NCBI GenBank assembly: GCA_937944035.1 | Contig: CALDZQ010000251.1 | Coordinates: forward strand, 1-19,687 | Origin: an uncultured Neomegalonema sp. | GTDB taxonomy: Bacteria > Pseudomonadota > Alphaproteobacteria > Rhodobacterales > Rhodobacteraceae | Reading direction: 5' to 3' | DNA length: 19,687 bases | Part shown: piece after piece, positions 1-7,713 of the stretch | How the letters are laid out: each line of letters begins with the position of its first letter | Numbering within the stretch: position 1 is the first letter of the stretch | Translations under genes and position numbers: made by a program | The notes under the pieces: model-generated | The model's database searches: none | The model's input: only the letters and a program-made list of their open reading frames with translations | What the model was told of the DNA's origin: nothing

Positions 1-1835
1 GTGTCGAACAAATCCGCCAGCTGGTCCGTGATCGCGCCGCCGAGTTGTTCCGCGTCGGTGATCGTCACGGCGCGGCGGTAGTAGCGGGTTACGTCGTGGC
101 CGATGCCGATGGCCACCAACTGCACCCGCTTTTGCGACTCCACCATCTTGATGACATCGCGCAGGTGCTTTTCCAGATAGTGCGACGGGTTCGCCGACAG
201 CGTGGAATCGTCCACCGGCGCGCCGTCCGAGATCACCATCAGAATGCGCCGCTGTTCGGGCCGCGCGAGCAGGCGTTTATAGGCCCATTCCAGCGCCTCG
301 CCGTCAATATTCTCTTTCAGCAAGCCCTCACGCAGCATCAGGCCGAGGTTCGCGCGCACCCGCCGCCACGGCGCATCCGCGCCTTTATAGATGATGTGGC
401 GCAGGTCGTTAAGGCGGCCGGGCCGCGCGGGCCGACCCTCATTGATCCATTTCTGCCGCGCCTCGCCGCCTTTCCACGCCTTGGTGGTAAAGCCCAAAAT
501 CTCGGTCTTGACCCTGCACCGCTCCAACGTCCGCGCCAGCACATCCGCCGACACCGCCGCAATCGTGATCGGGCGGCCCCGCATCGAGCCTGAGTTATCG
601 AGCAAAATCGTCACAATCGTATCGCGGAACTCCGTGTCTTTCTCGACCTTGAAGGACAGCGGCATCGTCGGGTTGGCAATCACCCGTGCCAGACGGCCCG
701 CGTCCAGCATCCCCTCCTCGCGGTCAAACTCCCACGAGCGGTTCTGTTGCGCCAACAGGCGGCGTTGCAGGCGGTTGGCGAGGCGGCTGACGGCCCCTTT
801 CAGCGGGGCAACCTGCTGGTCGAGGAACGCGCGCAGGCGGGTCAGCTCCTCCGGCTCGCACAGGTCTTCAGCTTTGATCTCTTCGTCGTTATCGCGGTTG
901 AAGATGCGATAATCGGGGCTGGCGTCACTGTCGGGGATGCCCGGCGGGATGTAGGGCGGCGGGTCGCCATCTTGGCGCATCTGCTCGTCGCTGTCGGCTT
1001 GCTCGGCGTCATCGTCCTCGCTGACCACAGCGGCGGATTCGGCCGTTGATTGCTCGGAGGATTGCTCCTCGTCCGACATCTCGGCGGGGGAATCGTCCGG
1101 CTCCTCGCCCTGTTGCGTATCGCCATCCTCGGCGGCATCAGGGTCGTTTTCCTGCGCGGCCTCATCATCGGGCGCGTCGTCGTTTTCCATCTCGTCCGGC
1201 GACGGGCCAAGCTCCTCACCGAGGCCCATATCGTCGATCAGCTGCCACGCCCGCTTGGCGAATTCCTCCTGATCGCCCAGCGAATCCAGCAGCGCCTCAA
1301 CCGATTGCCCCGCATCCTCGCTGAATTGCGCATCGAACAGGTTCAGCAACGATTGCGCGGATTTGGGCAGCGCCTTGCCCGTCGTCGCTTTGCGCAACGC
1401 CAGCGCGCAGGCCGTCGCCATCGAGGCATCTTCGGCAGAGGTGATCGATCCCCAATTCGCCTTCGAGGCCCGCTCACTCAGCGCGGCATCCAGATTGCGT
1501 GCAACGCCGGGCATCGCCCGCGCGCCCAGCATTTCGCAGCGGGTCGTCTCCAGCGCCTCATACACCTCCCGCGCGGCATCGCCTTGTGGCATCCGGTGAT
1601 AGTGCGTGGCGGCGTTGTGGTGGCGGATGCGCAGCGCCAGCGCGTCAGCCTGCCCCCGCGCCAGCGCAACCTCCTTGGCGGGCATCCGGCGCGAGATCGC
1701 GGGAAGGCGCATCTTCTGCCCCGACACACCGGACGGGTCAGCGGTATACGAAACTTCGAGTTCCGGCTCCCCCGCAAGCGTTCTCGCGGTGTCGGCCAAG
1801 GCCTGCTTAAAGGCATCTGTCGGATTGTCACTCAT
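1..1835 (-). CDS. cobT: Cobaltochelatase subunit CobT (C-terminus beyond window)
   Basis: CobT is the metal-ion-binding (VWA/MIDAS) partner of the AAA+ protein CobS. With CobN the two insert cobalt into hydrogenobyrinic acid a,c-diamide in aerobic cobalamin synthesis (family knowledge). The protein starts MSDNPTDAFKQALADTARTL. It has an N-terminal helical region with a typical RHHNAATHYHRMPQG stretch, then a very acidic Asp/Glu linker at about residues 205-325. The C-terminal VWA domain has the MIDAS motif DNSGS at residues 413-417, a downstream SDGAPVDDS and the signature GIGHDVTRYYRRAV. About 611 residues are visible, against roughly 630 for the family, so only a short tail is missing. No cobalamin riboswitch-like structure is apparent upstream. 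In many alphaproteobacteria cobS lies directly upstream; here it is 3.1 kb away. Confidence 0.95.
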   Translation of the reverse strand, partial: MSDNPTDAFKQALADTARTLAGEPELEVSYTADPSGVSGQKMRLPAISRRMPAKEVALARGQADALALRIRHHNAATHYHRMPQGDAAREVYEALETTRCEMLGARAMPGVARNLDAALSERASKANWGSITSAEDASMATACALALRKATTGKALPKSAQSLLNLFDAQFSEDAGQSVEALLDSLGDQEEFAKRAWQLIDDMGLGEELGPSPDEMENDDAPDDEAAQENDPDAAEDGDTQQGEEPDDSPAEMSDEEQSSEQSTAESAAVVSEDDDAEQADSDEQMRQDGDPPPYIPPGIPDSDASPDYRIFNRDNDEEIKAEDLCEPEELTRLRAFLDQQVAPLKGAVSRLANRLQRRLLAQQNRSWEFDREEGMLDAGRLARVIANPTMPLSFKVEKDTEFRDTIVTILLDNSGSMRGRPITIAAVSADVLARTLERCRVKTEILGFTTKAWKGGEARQKWINEGRPARPGRLNDLRHIIYKGADAPWRRVRANLGLMLREGLLKENIDGEALEWAYKRLLARPEQRRILMVISDGAPVDDSTLSANPSHYLEKHLRDVIKMVESQKRVQLVAIGIGHDVTRYYRRAVTITDAEQLGGAITDQLADLFD

Positions 1836-1856
1836 ATAAAGCGAATAAAGCGCACA

Positions 1857-2094
1857 CGGCCCCGCTGGCAAGGGCAAACCCGTTTCGTCGAGGTCATTCT
1901 ATCAACAATGAAATAAGCGCCTGACCGAGGGGGGAGTGGGTTTTGCCTGAGCATTACAATTCGATGAACCTGCTCCCAAGTTCTGCGCTTCGCGCAGGAC
2001 GCGCCCGTTGCAAGCGATTTCTTTGGAAATCGCGCCATATAAAATGCGGGGCGGGCAGGCGCGTGTCGCCGCTTACGCGGCTCCGCTGGCAAGG
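1857..2094. repeat. Intergenic region bounded by a 17-bp direct repeat, with palindromes
   Basis: The gap between the OmpA-domain gene and cobT is bracketed by two copies of CGGCYCCGCTGGCAAGG, at 1857-1873 and 2078-2094 (16/17 identical). The second copy abuts the stop codon of the upstream gene. Inside is a perfect 8-bp hairpin, GCGATTTC-tttg-GAAATCGC (2014-2033), followed by GCCA. Its 3' arm plus GCCA matches the GAAATCGCGCCA stretch of the dispersed repeat at 15288-15299, so this may be a reduced copy. Shorter hairpins are CTGCGC-ttc-GCGCAG near 1983-1997 and GCCGC-ttac-GCGGC near 2068-2081. No convincing gene is seen here. Confidence 0.5.
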
Positions 2095-3819
2095 CTATTC
2101 GTTTGCAAAAGCCAGCGAGAATTCGACACGGCGGTTCGGGGAGCCGGCTCCGCTGACCTCGCTGATCGCATCAACCGCGCCAAGGCCGACAACGATCAGG
2201 CGCTCCGCCGCAATCCCTTCCTGCGTCAAGGCGCTCGCGACATAGGCCGCCCGCAGACGGGAAAGCGCGGTATTCGTCCGTGCCGCGCCTGTGTCATCCG
2301 CATAGCCGGCGATCCGCAGACGGCTTTCAGGGGCGGCGGCCATCAGGGCGCTCAGTTCCCGTATCGCCGCATCCATGCGTCCGGCATCACGCGGACGCGC
2401 GCCATCGCCGAAGAAAACGGCGTTCGAGGCGATCCAGTCGCGCAATTCCCGTGCGGGGTCTTTCGGCGGCACGATAACCTGCGTGGGCGGCGGTATCCGC
2501 AAGGTCTCCATCTCGCGTTTCGCATCCGCCAGTGCAAGCTGGGCGTCCGCCAGGCTGGCCGACAACGCATCACGCTCCAGCCGCGCGCTGTCGAGGTCGC
2601 GCACCATGAAGTTCATCTGCAAGTCATAGGGTTCCGCCAGCGCATAGGCGCGCCGCTCGATGGCCGACAGGGACTCGGTCCCGAAACCGATGCCATTGAC
2701 CGTGATTGTGCGGCTGGCGCGGTCCGGCTCGACGGTGACGACAACATCGCCCGCTTTAAAATTCCGCTTGATCGTCGTTTCAATATCCACGGCTGCGCCG
2801 TTGATCTTCGAGGTATGATAAAACCGCCACCCGACCCACACGACCAACCCGATCAGCGCGAGAATACCCAGTATCTTTGCGGGATTGTATTTGCTTTCTT
2901 TCTTCTCCGGCTGGCCGCTGACCAGTTGCGTCGCGAAGACGGTCATCGCCCCCCGGTCAAGCGGTGCGTCCGGTGTTGAGCGGTAGGTGGCGGCAAAACT
3001 CAGCATTGACCGGCAGGCATTGCTCAGGATCGATTTGCGCGCGTCGCTCATCGTGCCGCCCGCCTCGATGGCGACGACGTGCTTGGGAGACGCCTGCAAA
3101 ACGACCTGCGAATCGCTCAGATTCATCGAGCACATCGGCATATCTTGCCGTTCAGGCGCGAATTCGGTCATGACGTGAACCGTGGTCATGATCTCTTCGA
3201 CGGTGTCCGCCGCCGGGGCTTTGACCAGCCCTTCATTACTCCAGCAAAACAACAGCTTACCGCCGCCCCGCTCGATCAGATAGATGCGTTCCACTTCGGT
3301 CGTGCGCATTTCAGAGAGCACAAGGCTGGAAATCGAATGTCCGGTAATCAGGGCTTTCAGGCGCAGCTTCACGCCCCGCCATGACATCAGCGTTTCGATC
3401 GTCTTGTTGACCTGTTCGCTGAGTTTCGAGAAAGAATCCGCAACGGCGGCGGTGACAAGACGCCCCGCGAGCGGCTGAATCGCGGCGACCATCTCATCGC
3501 GGGAGTTGAGCATTTCAGCCCGGACCCCCTGATTGATGGCGGGACCAAGCGCTTTGGCCACTTCATCGGTGCGGAAATGCCCGGCATCGGATAACGCATC
3601 GGGCAGCACTTCCGCGATCTTGCGGCGGCGCACGACCAGATCGGAATGAAAGCTTTCGATGGCATCGACGCGCTGCTTAACAGCTTTGAGTCCATCCATC
3701 TCGTCGGCAAGCAAAAGCGAGCGCAGGGCTTCATAGCCCTCCGTACCGCTGTCGGTTGACCGCCGTTTTTCGGCAAATTTCGTCGCTATACCGCGCTCAG
3801 TTTTCTGCGAGTTTTGCAA
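2095..3819 (-). CDS. OmpA C-terminal-domain inner-membrane protein with long cytoplasmic N-terminal half
   Basis: A protein of up to 574 aa in three parts. The N-terminal 300 or so residues lack a signal peptide and contain a conserved-looking SWRGVKLRLKALITG segment and a mixed alpha/beta stretch (ERIYLIERGGGKLLFCW). One transmembrane helix, ILGILALIGLVVWVGW, lies at about 312-330. A periplasmic region with a coiled coil (about 403-437) leads to an OmpA/MotB-like peptidoglycan-binding domain from about 465 to the end, with GYADDTG, LSRLRAAYVASAL and NRRVEF. The expected topology is N-in with the OmpA domain in the periplasm. The start is uncertain: a TTG overlapping the upstream gene by 23 nt is the longest option, and the first ATG lies about 40 residues later. 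From memory, this N-terminal type recurs in OmpA-family proteins encoded next to a small coiled-coil protein, as here. The biological role is unknown. Confidence 0.85.
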   Translation of the reverse strand: MQNSQKTERGIATKFAEKRRSTDSGTEGYEALRSLLLADEMDGLKAVKQRVDAIESFHSDLVVRRRKIAEVLPDALSDAGHFRTDEVAKALGPAINQGVRAEMLNSRDEMVAAIQPLAGRLVTAAVADSFSKLSEQVNKTIETLMSWRGVKLRLKALITGHSISSLVLSEMRTTEVERIYLIERGGGKLLFCWSNEGLVKAPAADTVEEIMTTVHVMTEFAPERQDMPMCSMNLSDSQVVLQASPKHVVAIEAGGTMSDARKSILSNACRSMLSFAATYRSTPDAPLDRGAMTVFATQLVSGQPEKKESKYNPAKILGILALIGLVVWVGWRFYHTSKINGAAVDIETTIKRNFKAGDVVVTVEPDRASRTITVNGIGFGTESLSAIERRAYALAEPYDLQMNFMVRDLDSARLERDALSASLADAQLALADAKREMETLRIPPPTQVIVPPKDPARELRDWIASNAVFFGDGARPRDAGRMDAAIRELSALMAAAPESRLRIAGYADDTGAARTNTALSRLRAAYVASALTQEGIAAERLIVVGLGAVDAISEVSGAGSPNRRVEFSLAFANE

Positions 3820-4114
3820 TGTTCTTCGCCATGCTTTCCACAGTTGCGCTCAAATCGGCCAGCAACTTGCGGCGTTGTTCATCTGCGCGGCGCTCAGCGG
3901 CCTTGGCCTCCTCACCCATGCGGCGGATCTCACGACGCGTCCAGTCTTCGAAATCCCGCTGGCGATCCTGCATATGGTCGAATTGGCCGTCCAATTCCCG
4001 CTTCGATTCGCCATAGATCAGATCACGGATTTGCATCAGCGTGGCGTCTTTTGCGTTATTAGAATTGGTGGCACTAACGGGCGCGACATGCGGGCTTTGC
4101 TTGGCCTGTTCCAT
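3797..4114 (-). CDS. Small charged coiled-coil protein, partner of the OmpA-domain protein
   Basis: A 105-aa soluble protein. A low-complexity N-terminus rich in Ala, Ser and Asn (about 1-26) is followed by IRDLIYGESKRELDGQF and then a long, highly charged helix (about 45-105; RRMGEEAKAAERRADEQRRK) with coiled-coil character. There is no signal peptide or membrane segment. The ATG is preceded by AAGGA at an 8-nt spacing. Its 3' end overlaps the next gene by 23 nt, so the two are probably translationally coupled and may act together, for example by multimerising on the cytoplasmic half of the OmpA-domain protein. That role is inferred from context; I do not recognise a named family. Confidence 0.8.
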   Translation of the reverse strand: MEQAKQSPHVAPVSATNSNNAKDATLMQIRDLIYGESKRELDGQFDHMQDRQRDFEDWTRREIRRMGEEAKAAERRADEQRRKLLADLSATVESMAKNIAKLAEN

Positions 4115-4331
4115 CGGGCGGTTCCTTTTAACGTATACGAGTTAACTCCCACTAACGCCGACTCGCCTTACTGATGTGTTAAGCAGTTGATTTAAAGACA
4201 GCCGCTTTTGCCTCTGACGCCGCAAAAAGCGGTGTTTGGCGTATTTTTGGCGCGCAGGCGGCCGCGCACGATTACCAATTTATTAAGCAGCTTGGTTTAT
4301 CGCTCATACGCATAAGGCGATGGGAGTTGGC

Positions 4332-4934
4332 GTGAGCGCGCAAGAACATATTTCAGAACGTCATTCAAAAGAAGTGACCCGCCTGCTGGATCGTATCTCC
4401 TACGATGTCCAAGCGCAGGCGCTGAAGGTATGGGCAGGCCGGGTTGAAAGCGCCGGGCGTTTCACAAGAGCAGACGTGGCAAGCCGGGCGTTAGGCTTCG
4501 CCCTGCCCAATGCCACATTGTTGGATGTCTGCTTCAATGACTACGGATTTCCCGCCGATTACGCGATCCGGATTGAGGGGCGCAACGTCGCGGGGTTTTT
4601 TGGCGCATCCGAAAAAGGTGAGCTTTTCAGCAACCTCTACGACCGGATTTACCGCTTCACAATGGAGCCGAAATTGTCGGAGGTGGTCACAACCCGCTCG
4701 CCGTCCTTTGCGTTTTCAGGAACAGAGGCGGGCGAGAACGTCGTCGTCACCTTCACCGAATTACTGCTTCCGGTTTGTGACGAGTCCGACAAAGTCACCA
4801 ATATCGTCAGCGTCTATGACTTTCGCATGTTGCGCCGCAATTTTCCGACCACGGCGATGTCTCTGCACACGCAAACGCGGCAATTGCAAAATGCCCGCCG
4901 CCGCGAGCAAATTGCGGGCGCGCGGCTGAAGTAA
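4332..4934 (+). CDS. PAS-domain protein (PAS_5-like), probable regulator
   Basis: A protein of about 200 aa resembling single-domain alphaproteobacterial PAS_5 proteins. It has an N-terminal helix (LLDRISYDVQAQALKVW), a central core with PNATLLDVCFNDYGFPADYAIRIEGRNVAGFFG at about 60-95, then strands including VVTFTELLLPVCDE and VTNIVSVYDFRML. The C-terminus is a short basic tail. No output domain is present, so it probably senses or interacts rather than catalyses. I favour the GTG at 4332 because GGGAG ends 5 nt before it; the in-frame ATG at 4320 has AAGG only 2 nt away. It is convergent with cobS, the two stops being one base apart. Function in this organism is unknown. Confidence 0.75.
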   Translation: MSAQEHISERHSKEVTRLLDRISYDVQAQALKVWAGRVESAGRFTRADVASRALGFALPNATLLDVCFNDYGFPADYAIRIEGRNVAGFFGASEKGELFSNLYDRIYRFTMEPKLSEVVTTRSPSFAFSGTEAGENVVVTFTELLLPVCDESDKVTNIVSVYDFRMLRRNFPTTAMSLHTQTRQLQNARRREQIAGARLK

Positions 4935-4935
4935 A

Positions 4936-5919
4936 TCAGCCCAGGCTGATCTGCGCCGCGCTTTCGGGCAGTTCCTCGTCAAAGCACCGCTGATAGAACT
5001 CCGCCACGGTGGCGCGCTCCATTTCGTCGCATTTGTTCAGGAATGTCAGGCGGAAAGCGAACGCCGCATCACCCGCGAAAATCGCTGTATTCTGCGCCCA
5101 CGAGATCACCGTGCGCGGCGACATCACCGTCGATAACTCGCCATTCACAAAAGCCTGACGGGTGAAGTTCGCCACATGCACCATTCTTTCAAGCAGCTTG
5201 CGATCCGATTCCGGGCATTTCGCGGCGACAATATCGGTCTCATGCTTATGCGGCAGGTAGTTGAGCGTCACGACCATCGACCAGCGGTCCATCTGGCCCT
5301 GGTTGATCTGCTGCGTCCCGTGGTACAGGCCCGTGGTATCACCCAAGCCGACCGTGTTGGCCGTCGCAAACAGGCGGAAATACGGGTTCGGACGGATCAC
5401 CTCGTTTTGGTCGAGCAGCGTCAGTTTGCCCTCAACTTCCAGAACACGCTGGATCACGAACATCACATCAGGGCGGCCCGCGTCGTATTCGTCGAATACC
5501 AGCGCAACCGCATTGCGCAGCGCCCAAGGCAGAACCCCTTCGCGGAATTCCGTGACCTGCACACCGTCTTTGAGGACGATGGCGTCCTTGCCGATCAGGT
5601 CGATCCGGCTGATATGACTGTCGAGGTTAACGCGCACACAGGGCCAGTTGAGGCGGGCGGCGACTTGCTCGATATGCGTTGATTTACCCGTGCCGTGATA
5701 CCCTTGGATCATCACGCGGCGGTTATGCGAGAACCCGGCAAGGATCGCGCGGGTCGTATCCGTATCAAACTGATAGCTGGAATCGAGGTCAGGCGCATGG
5801 CGGTTGGGGTTGGAAAATGCGGGCACTTCCATGTCGGTGTCGATGCCGAACAAGTCGCGCGCTGAAACTTTGGTATCCGGTTCGAGCGGCATGGCATCGA
5901 AATCCACTGCGTCTGGCAT
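4936..5919 (-). CDS. cobS: Cobaltochelatase AAA+ ATPase subunit CobS
   Basis: 327 aa, the usual family length. CobS is the AAA+ motor that forms hexameric rings with CobT and drives cobalt insertion by CobN (family knowledge). The sequence shows Walker A GYHGTGKST at 73-81, Walker B ALVFDEYD at 139-146, and the sensor-like RLFATANTVGLGDTTGLYHGTQQINQGQMDRWSM segment. The N-terminal DLFGIDTDMEVPAFS is typical of CobS. The ATG is preceded by CAGGA at 6 nt. The roughly 120-bp upstream region is bounded by the terminator of the next minus-strand gene, so cobS probably has its own promoter. Its stop is one base from the stop of the convergent PAS gene. Confidence 0.96.
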   Translation of the reverse strand: MPDAVDFDAMPLEPDTKVSARDLFGIDTDMEVPAFSNPNRHAPDLDSSYQFDTDTTRAILAGFSHNRRVMIQGYHGTGKSTHIEQVAARLNWPCVRVNLDSHISRIDLIGKDAIVLKDGVQVTEFREGVLPWALRNAVALVFDEYDAGRPDVMFVIQRVLEVEGKLTLLDQNEVIRPNPYFRLFATANTVGLGDTTGLYHGTQQINQGQMDRWSMVVTLNYLPHKHETDIVAAKCPESDRKLLERMVHVANFTRQAFVNGELSTVMSPRTVISWAQNTAIFAGDAAFAFRLTFLNKCDEMERATVAEFYQRCFDEELPESAAQISLG

Positions 5920-6042
5920 GGGGCATCCTGAAAGTTAGAGCGCTGAATTGCTGCTGGTTAAGTTGTGCGGAAACTGGCGCGGAAAACCCGTTTCGGCAAC
6001 CTTAGATTTGATAATTCATAGGTAAGTGGGACAAAAAGCGTC

Positions 6043-6067
6043 AAAAAAACGCCCTCCGAAGAGGGCG
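6043..6067 (-). terminator. Intrinsic terminator of the Tyr-rich protein gene
   Basis: Read on the minus strand: stem CGCCCTC, loop TTCG, stem GAGGGCG, then seven Ts. It is a perfect 7-bp GC-rich hairpin with a UUCG tetraloop about 60 nt after the stop codon at 6128. It also insulates cobS. Confidence 0.93.
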
Positions 6068-6127
6068 TGAAGGTATCGTAGCGGCTCAAGTCACCCCGAA
6101 CCGCCACATTGAGGCGGCCGCCAAAAC

Positions 6128-6667
6128 TTAGCAGTAGCAACCCGAATAGGAGCTGCTGCCGTAGGACGGGTAGGAATACGAGCGCGTCGAAGCAGGCAGA
6201 ACGTAGCTGCTGCCGGAATAGCTCGGATAGCTGCTGGTGTTGCTATACGTCGGATAGCTGTAGTTGGAATACGAGCGGGTCGATGCAGGCAGGATGTAAC
6301 TCGGCGAGACGTATGAGCTGTTGCTATAGCTTGGCAGCGAATAACTCGGCGAGACATACGAGTTGCTGCTATAGCTTGGCAGCGTGTAGCTCGGAGAGAC
6401 ATACGAGTTGTTGCTGTAGCTTGGCAGCGTATAGCTTGGCGAAACATAGCTTGTTCGCGCAGTCGCCGCGATAGGTGAAGCGTAACCCGAATACCCCGAA
6501 TATCCGCTCGAGTAGGTCGGGATGTGGCCGATGTTCACATAACCGGGGTGGCCGCCATAGTTGCCGTAGCCGCCATAGGACGATCCGTAACCGCTCCATG
6601 CCTGCGCAGACATTGCCGAACCAACAAACGCAACTGCCGCAATGGCAGAGATCATTAACTTTTTCAC
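6128..6667 (-). CDS. Secreted Tyr/Ser-rich tandem-repeat protein, function unknown
   Basis: 179 aa. A clear Sec signal peptide (MKKLMISAIAAVAFVGSAMSAQA) gives predicted cleavage after residue 23. The mature part is low complexity: about 32 of 156 residues are Tyr, and Ser, Gly, Pro and Asn make up most of the rest. A Gly/Tyr-rich section (24-62) is followed by four 15-residue tandem repeats with consensus SYVSPSYTLPSYSNN (73-132), then two SYxLPASTRSYS blocks and a C-terminal CYC. The GTG start has GGGAG at 8 nt, a good promoter lies upstream and a strong terminator downstream, so it is a single-gene unit. The composition recalls structural, adhesive or cross-linkable surface proteins, but I recognise no family. 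No sorting motif or membrane anchor is visible. Confidence 0.85.
   Translation of the reverse strand: MKKLMISAIAAVAFVGSAMSAQAWSGYGSSYGGYGNYGGHPGYVNIGHIPTYSSGYSGYSGYASPIAATARTSYVSPSYTLPSYSNNSYVSPSYTLPSYSSNSYVSPSYSLPSYSNSSYVSPSYILPASTRSYSNYSYPTYSNTSSYPSYSGSSYVLPASTRSYSYPSYGSSSYSGCYC
6272..6451 (-). repeat. Four in-frame 45-bp tandem repeats
   Basis: Codons for residues 73-132 of the Tyr-rich protein form four 45-bp units (6407-6451, 6362-6406, 6317-6361, 6272-6316). The last unit diverges to ILPASTR. Similarity is visible in DNA as well as protein, which suggests recent slippage or recombination. Confidence 0.85.
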
Positions 6668-6697
6668 AGTGTAAACTCCCTGATTAACTGTTCATTA

Positions 6698-6726
6698 ACC
6701 ATACTACCGCACCAGCGGTTTTGCAA
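6698..6726 (-). promoter_or_regulatory. Sigma70-type promoter of the Tyr-rich protein gene
   Basis: On the minus strand, TTGCAA (6721-6726), a 17-bp spacer and TATGGT (6698-6703). The spacer holds the inverted repeat ACCGC-tggt-GCGGT, a possible operator. The start codon is about 30 bp downstream. Confidence 0.6.
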
Positions 6727-6853
6727 AGTCAGAAAATGAAAAAATCCTGTTTTTGCAGAAAGATAGTAGACTTACTTTGTCTCGTTTTAGAACAATCAAG
6801 TTATTTCGCCGGAATTTCGTTCGCCTTACGTGAAATTCTGTTTGCCCGCTCAA

Positions 6854-7609
6854 TTACAGCGGTTCGGTGCGAAGCCGATGCGCCATTCGGGCGGGGACTC
6901 GCGCGATCTCGACACCCGTAAAAACATGCAGCGTGTTCATCTCCTCATCGATCACCGCGTGGTCACTGACCCAACCGCCCAGCGCCAGATACCCGCGCAG
7001 GAGCGGCGGCATCAGCCGCATCGCCCGTTTCTCATCCACAGGCCCGCACCGCAGCCTTGCAGCAAAGTCGAAAATCTCCGGCGCTTTCGGGCGGGGCAGC
7101 CAGCGGCGCGGCGCAATATATCGTTCGCTCAACAACGCGAGCGCGTCCAGATGCGCCTCCGCGTCTGCGCCTTCAAAACTGGAGCAGCCGAACAACATCC
7201 CGATCCCGTTCGCATCAACGTACTGCGTCATCGCCTGCCATGCCACGCGCAGCACATGCGGGTTGCGATGGCCCGGATGGATGCAGAATCGTCCCATCTC
7301 AACCATGCGCGCCGGAAACTCCTTCAATGCGCCGAGATTGTAGTATTGGGCGGAATAAGAGCGTTCGATCTCCCGCCCGCTCTCAAACGGCATCAGGCGG
7401 AAACAGCAGACCAACGTGCCGCAGCCGATCAATTCAATAAGCATATGCCCGCAGCTTTCATCGAACGCATCACGATCAAGTTCAGCCTCACACAAAGCGG
7501 CCCCGCCGGTGCGGAAAAAGCTGTGATAACGCAGGTGCTGGGCCGCCCTGATGTCCGCCTGCGTCGCCGCCGGACGCACACGAAACGCGCCTTGTGTGAA
7601 AACCGTCAT
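6854..7609 (-). CDS. olsB: OlsB-like L-ornithine N-alpha-acyltransferase (GNAT)
   Basis: 251 aa, the usual OlsB length. OlsB transfers a 3-hydroxyacyl chain from acyl carrier protein to the alpha-amino group of ornithine, giving lyso-ornithine lipid in phosphate-free membrane lipid synthesis (family knowledge). Typical features are the N-terminal FRVRPAATQADIRAAQHLRYHSFF, the acidic DRDAFDESCGHMLI, the core VCCFRLMP and MVEMGRFCIHPGHRNPHVLRVAW, and a GMLFGCSSFEGAD segment. The ATG has GGAG upstream. The usual next enzyme, OlsA, is not encoded nearby, so it must be elsewhere if ornithine lipids are made. It is divergent from msrB. A hemolysin-like GNAT of related function is the alternative. 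Confidence 0.82.
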   Translation of the reverse strand: MTVFTQGAFRVRPAATQADIRAAQHLRYHSFFRTGGAALCEAELDRDAFDESCGHMLIELIGCGTLVCCFRLMPFESGREIERSYSAQYYNLGALKEFPARMVEMGRFCIHPGHRNPHVLRVAWQAMTQYVDANGIGMLFGCSSFEGADAEAHLDALALLSERYIAPRRWLPRPKAPEIFDFAARLRCGPVDEKRAMRLMPPLLRGYLALGGWVSDHAVIDEEMNTLHVFTGVEIARVPARMAHRLRTEPL

Positions 7610-7630
7610 GCCCCCGCTCCATGAGAAGAT

Positions 7631-7660
7631 TTGGTCGCTGTTACGCCAAGACTATATAAG
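7631..7660 (+). promoter_or_regulatory. Candidate promoter of the msrB operon
   Basis: TTGGTC (7631-7636), then TATATA at 16-bp spacing (7653-7658) or TATAAG at 18 bp. It lies 54 bp before the msrB start in a 104-bp divergent gap. Confidence 0.5.
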
Positions 7661-7713
7661 GTGAAACAGATCACCATCGCCACAACGGGCAGTGGCAGGA
7701 AAGAAGGCATCCG

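Noticed and set aside
1832..2092. 86-codon minus-strand frame between the OmpA-domain gene and cobT, overlapping the cobT start
   Set aside because: Composition is Arg/Pro/Cys-rich and not protein-like, it runs through several palindromes and a repeat, and there is no ribosome site.
2008..2979. Long plus-strand frame opposite the OmpA-domain gene
   Set aside because: A high-GC shadow frame, rich in Arg, His and Gln without any domain, while the other strand encodes a recognisable OmpA domain.
5920..6042. Cobalamin riboswitch upstream of cobS
   Set aside because: I looked for a B12-box-like conserved core and an extended multi-stem leader on the minus strand and saw neither; the region is only about 120 bp.
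6109..6474. Plus-strand Ser/Cys-rich frame opposite the Tyr-rich repeat gene
   Set aside because: It is the antisense of the tandem repeats. The minus strand has the signal peptide, ribosome site, promoter and terminator.
6830..7624. 264-codon plus-strand frame opposite olsB
   Set aside because: The minus strand encodes a clear OlsB/GNAT protein; this frame is Arg/His/Gln-rich shadow sequence.
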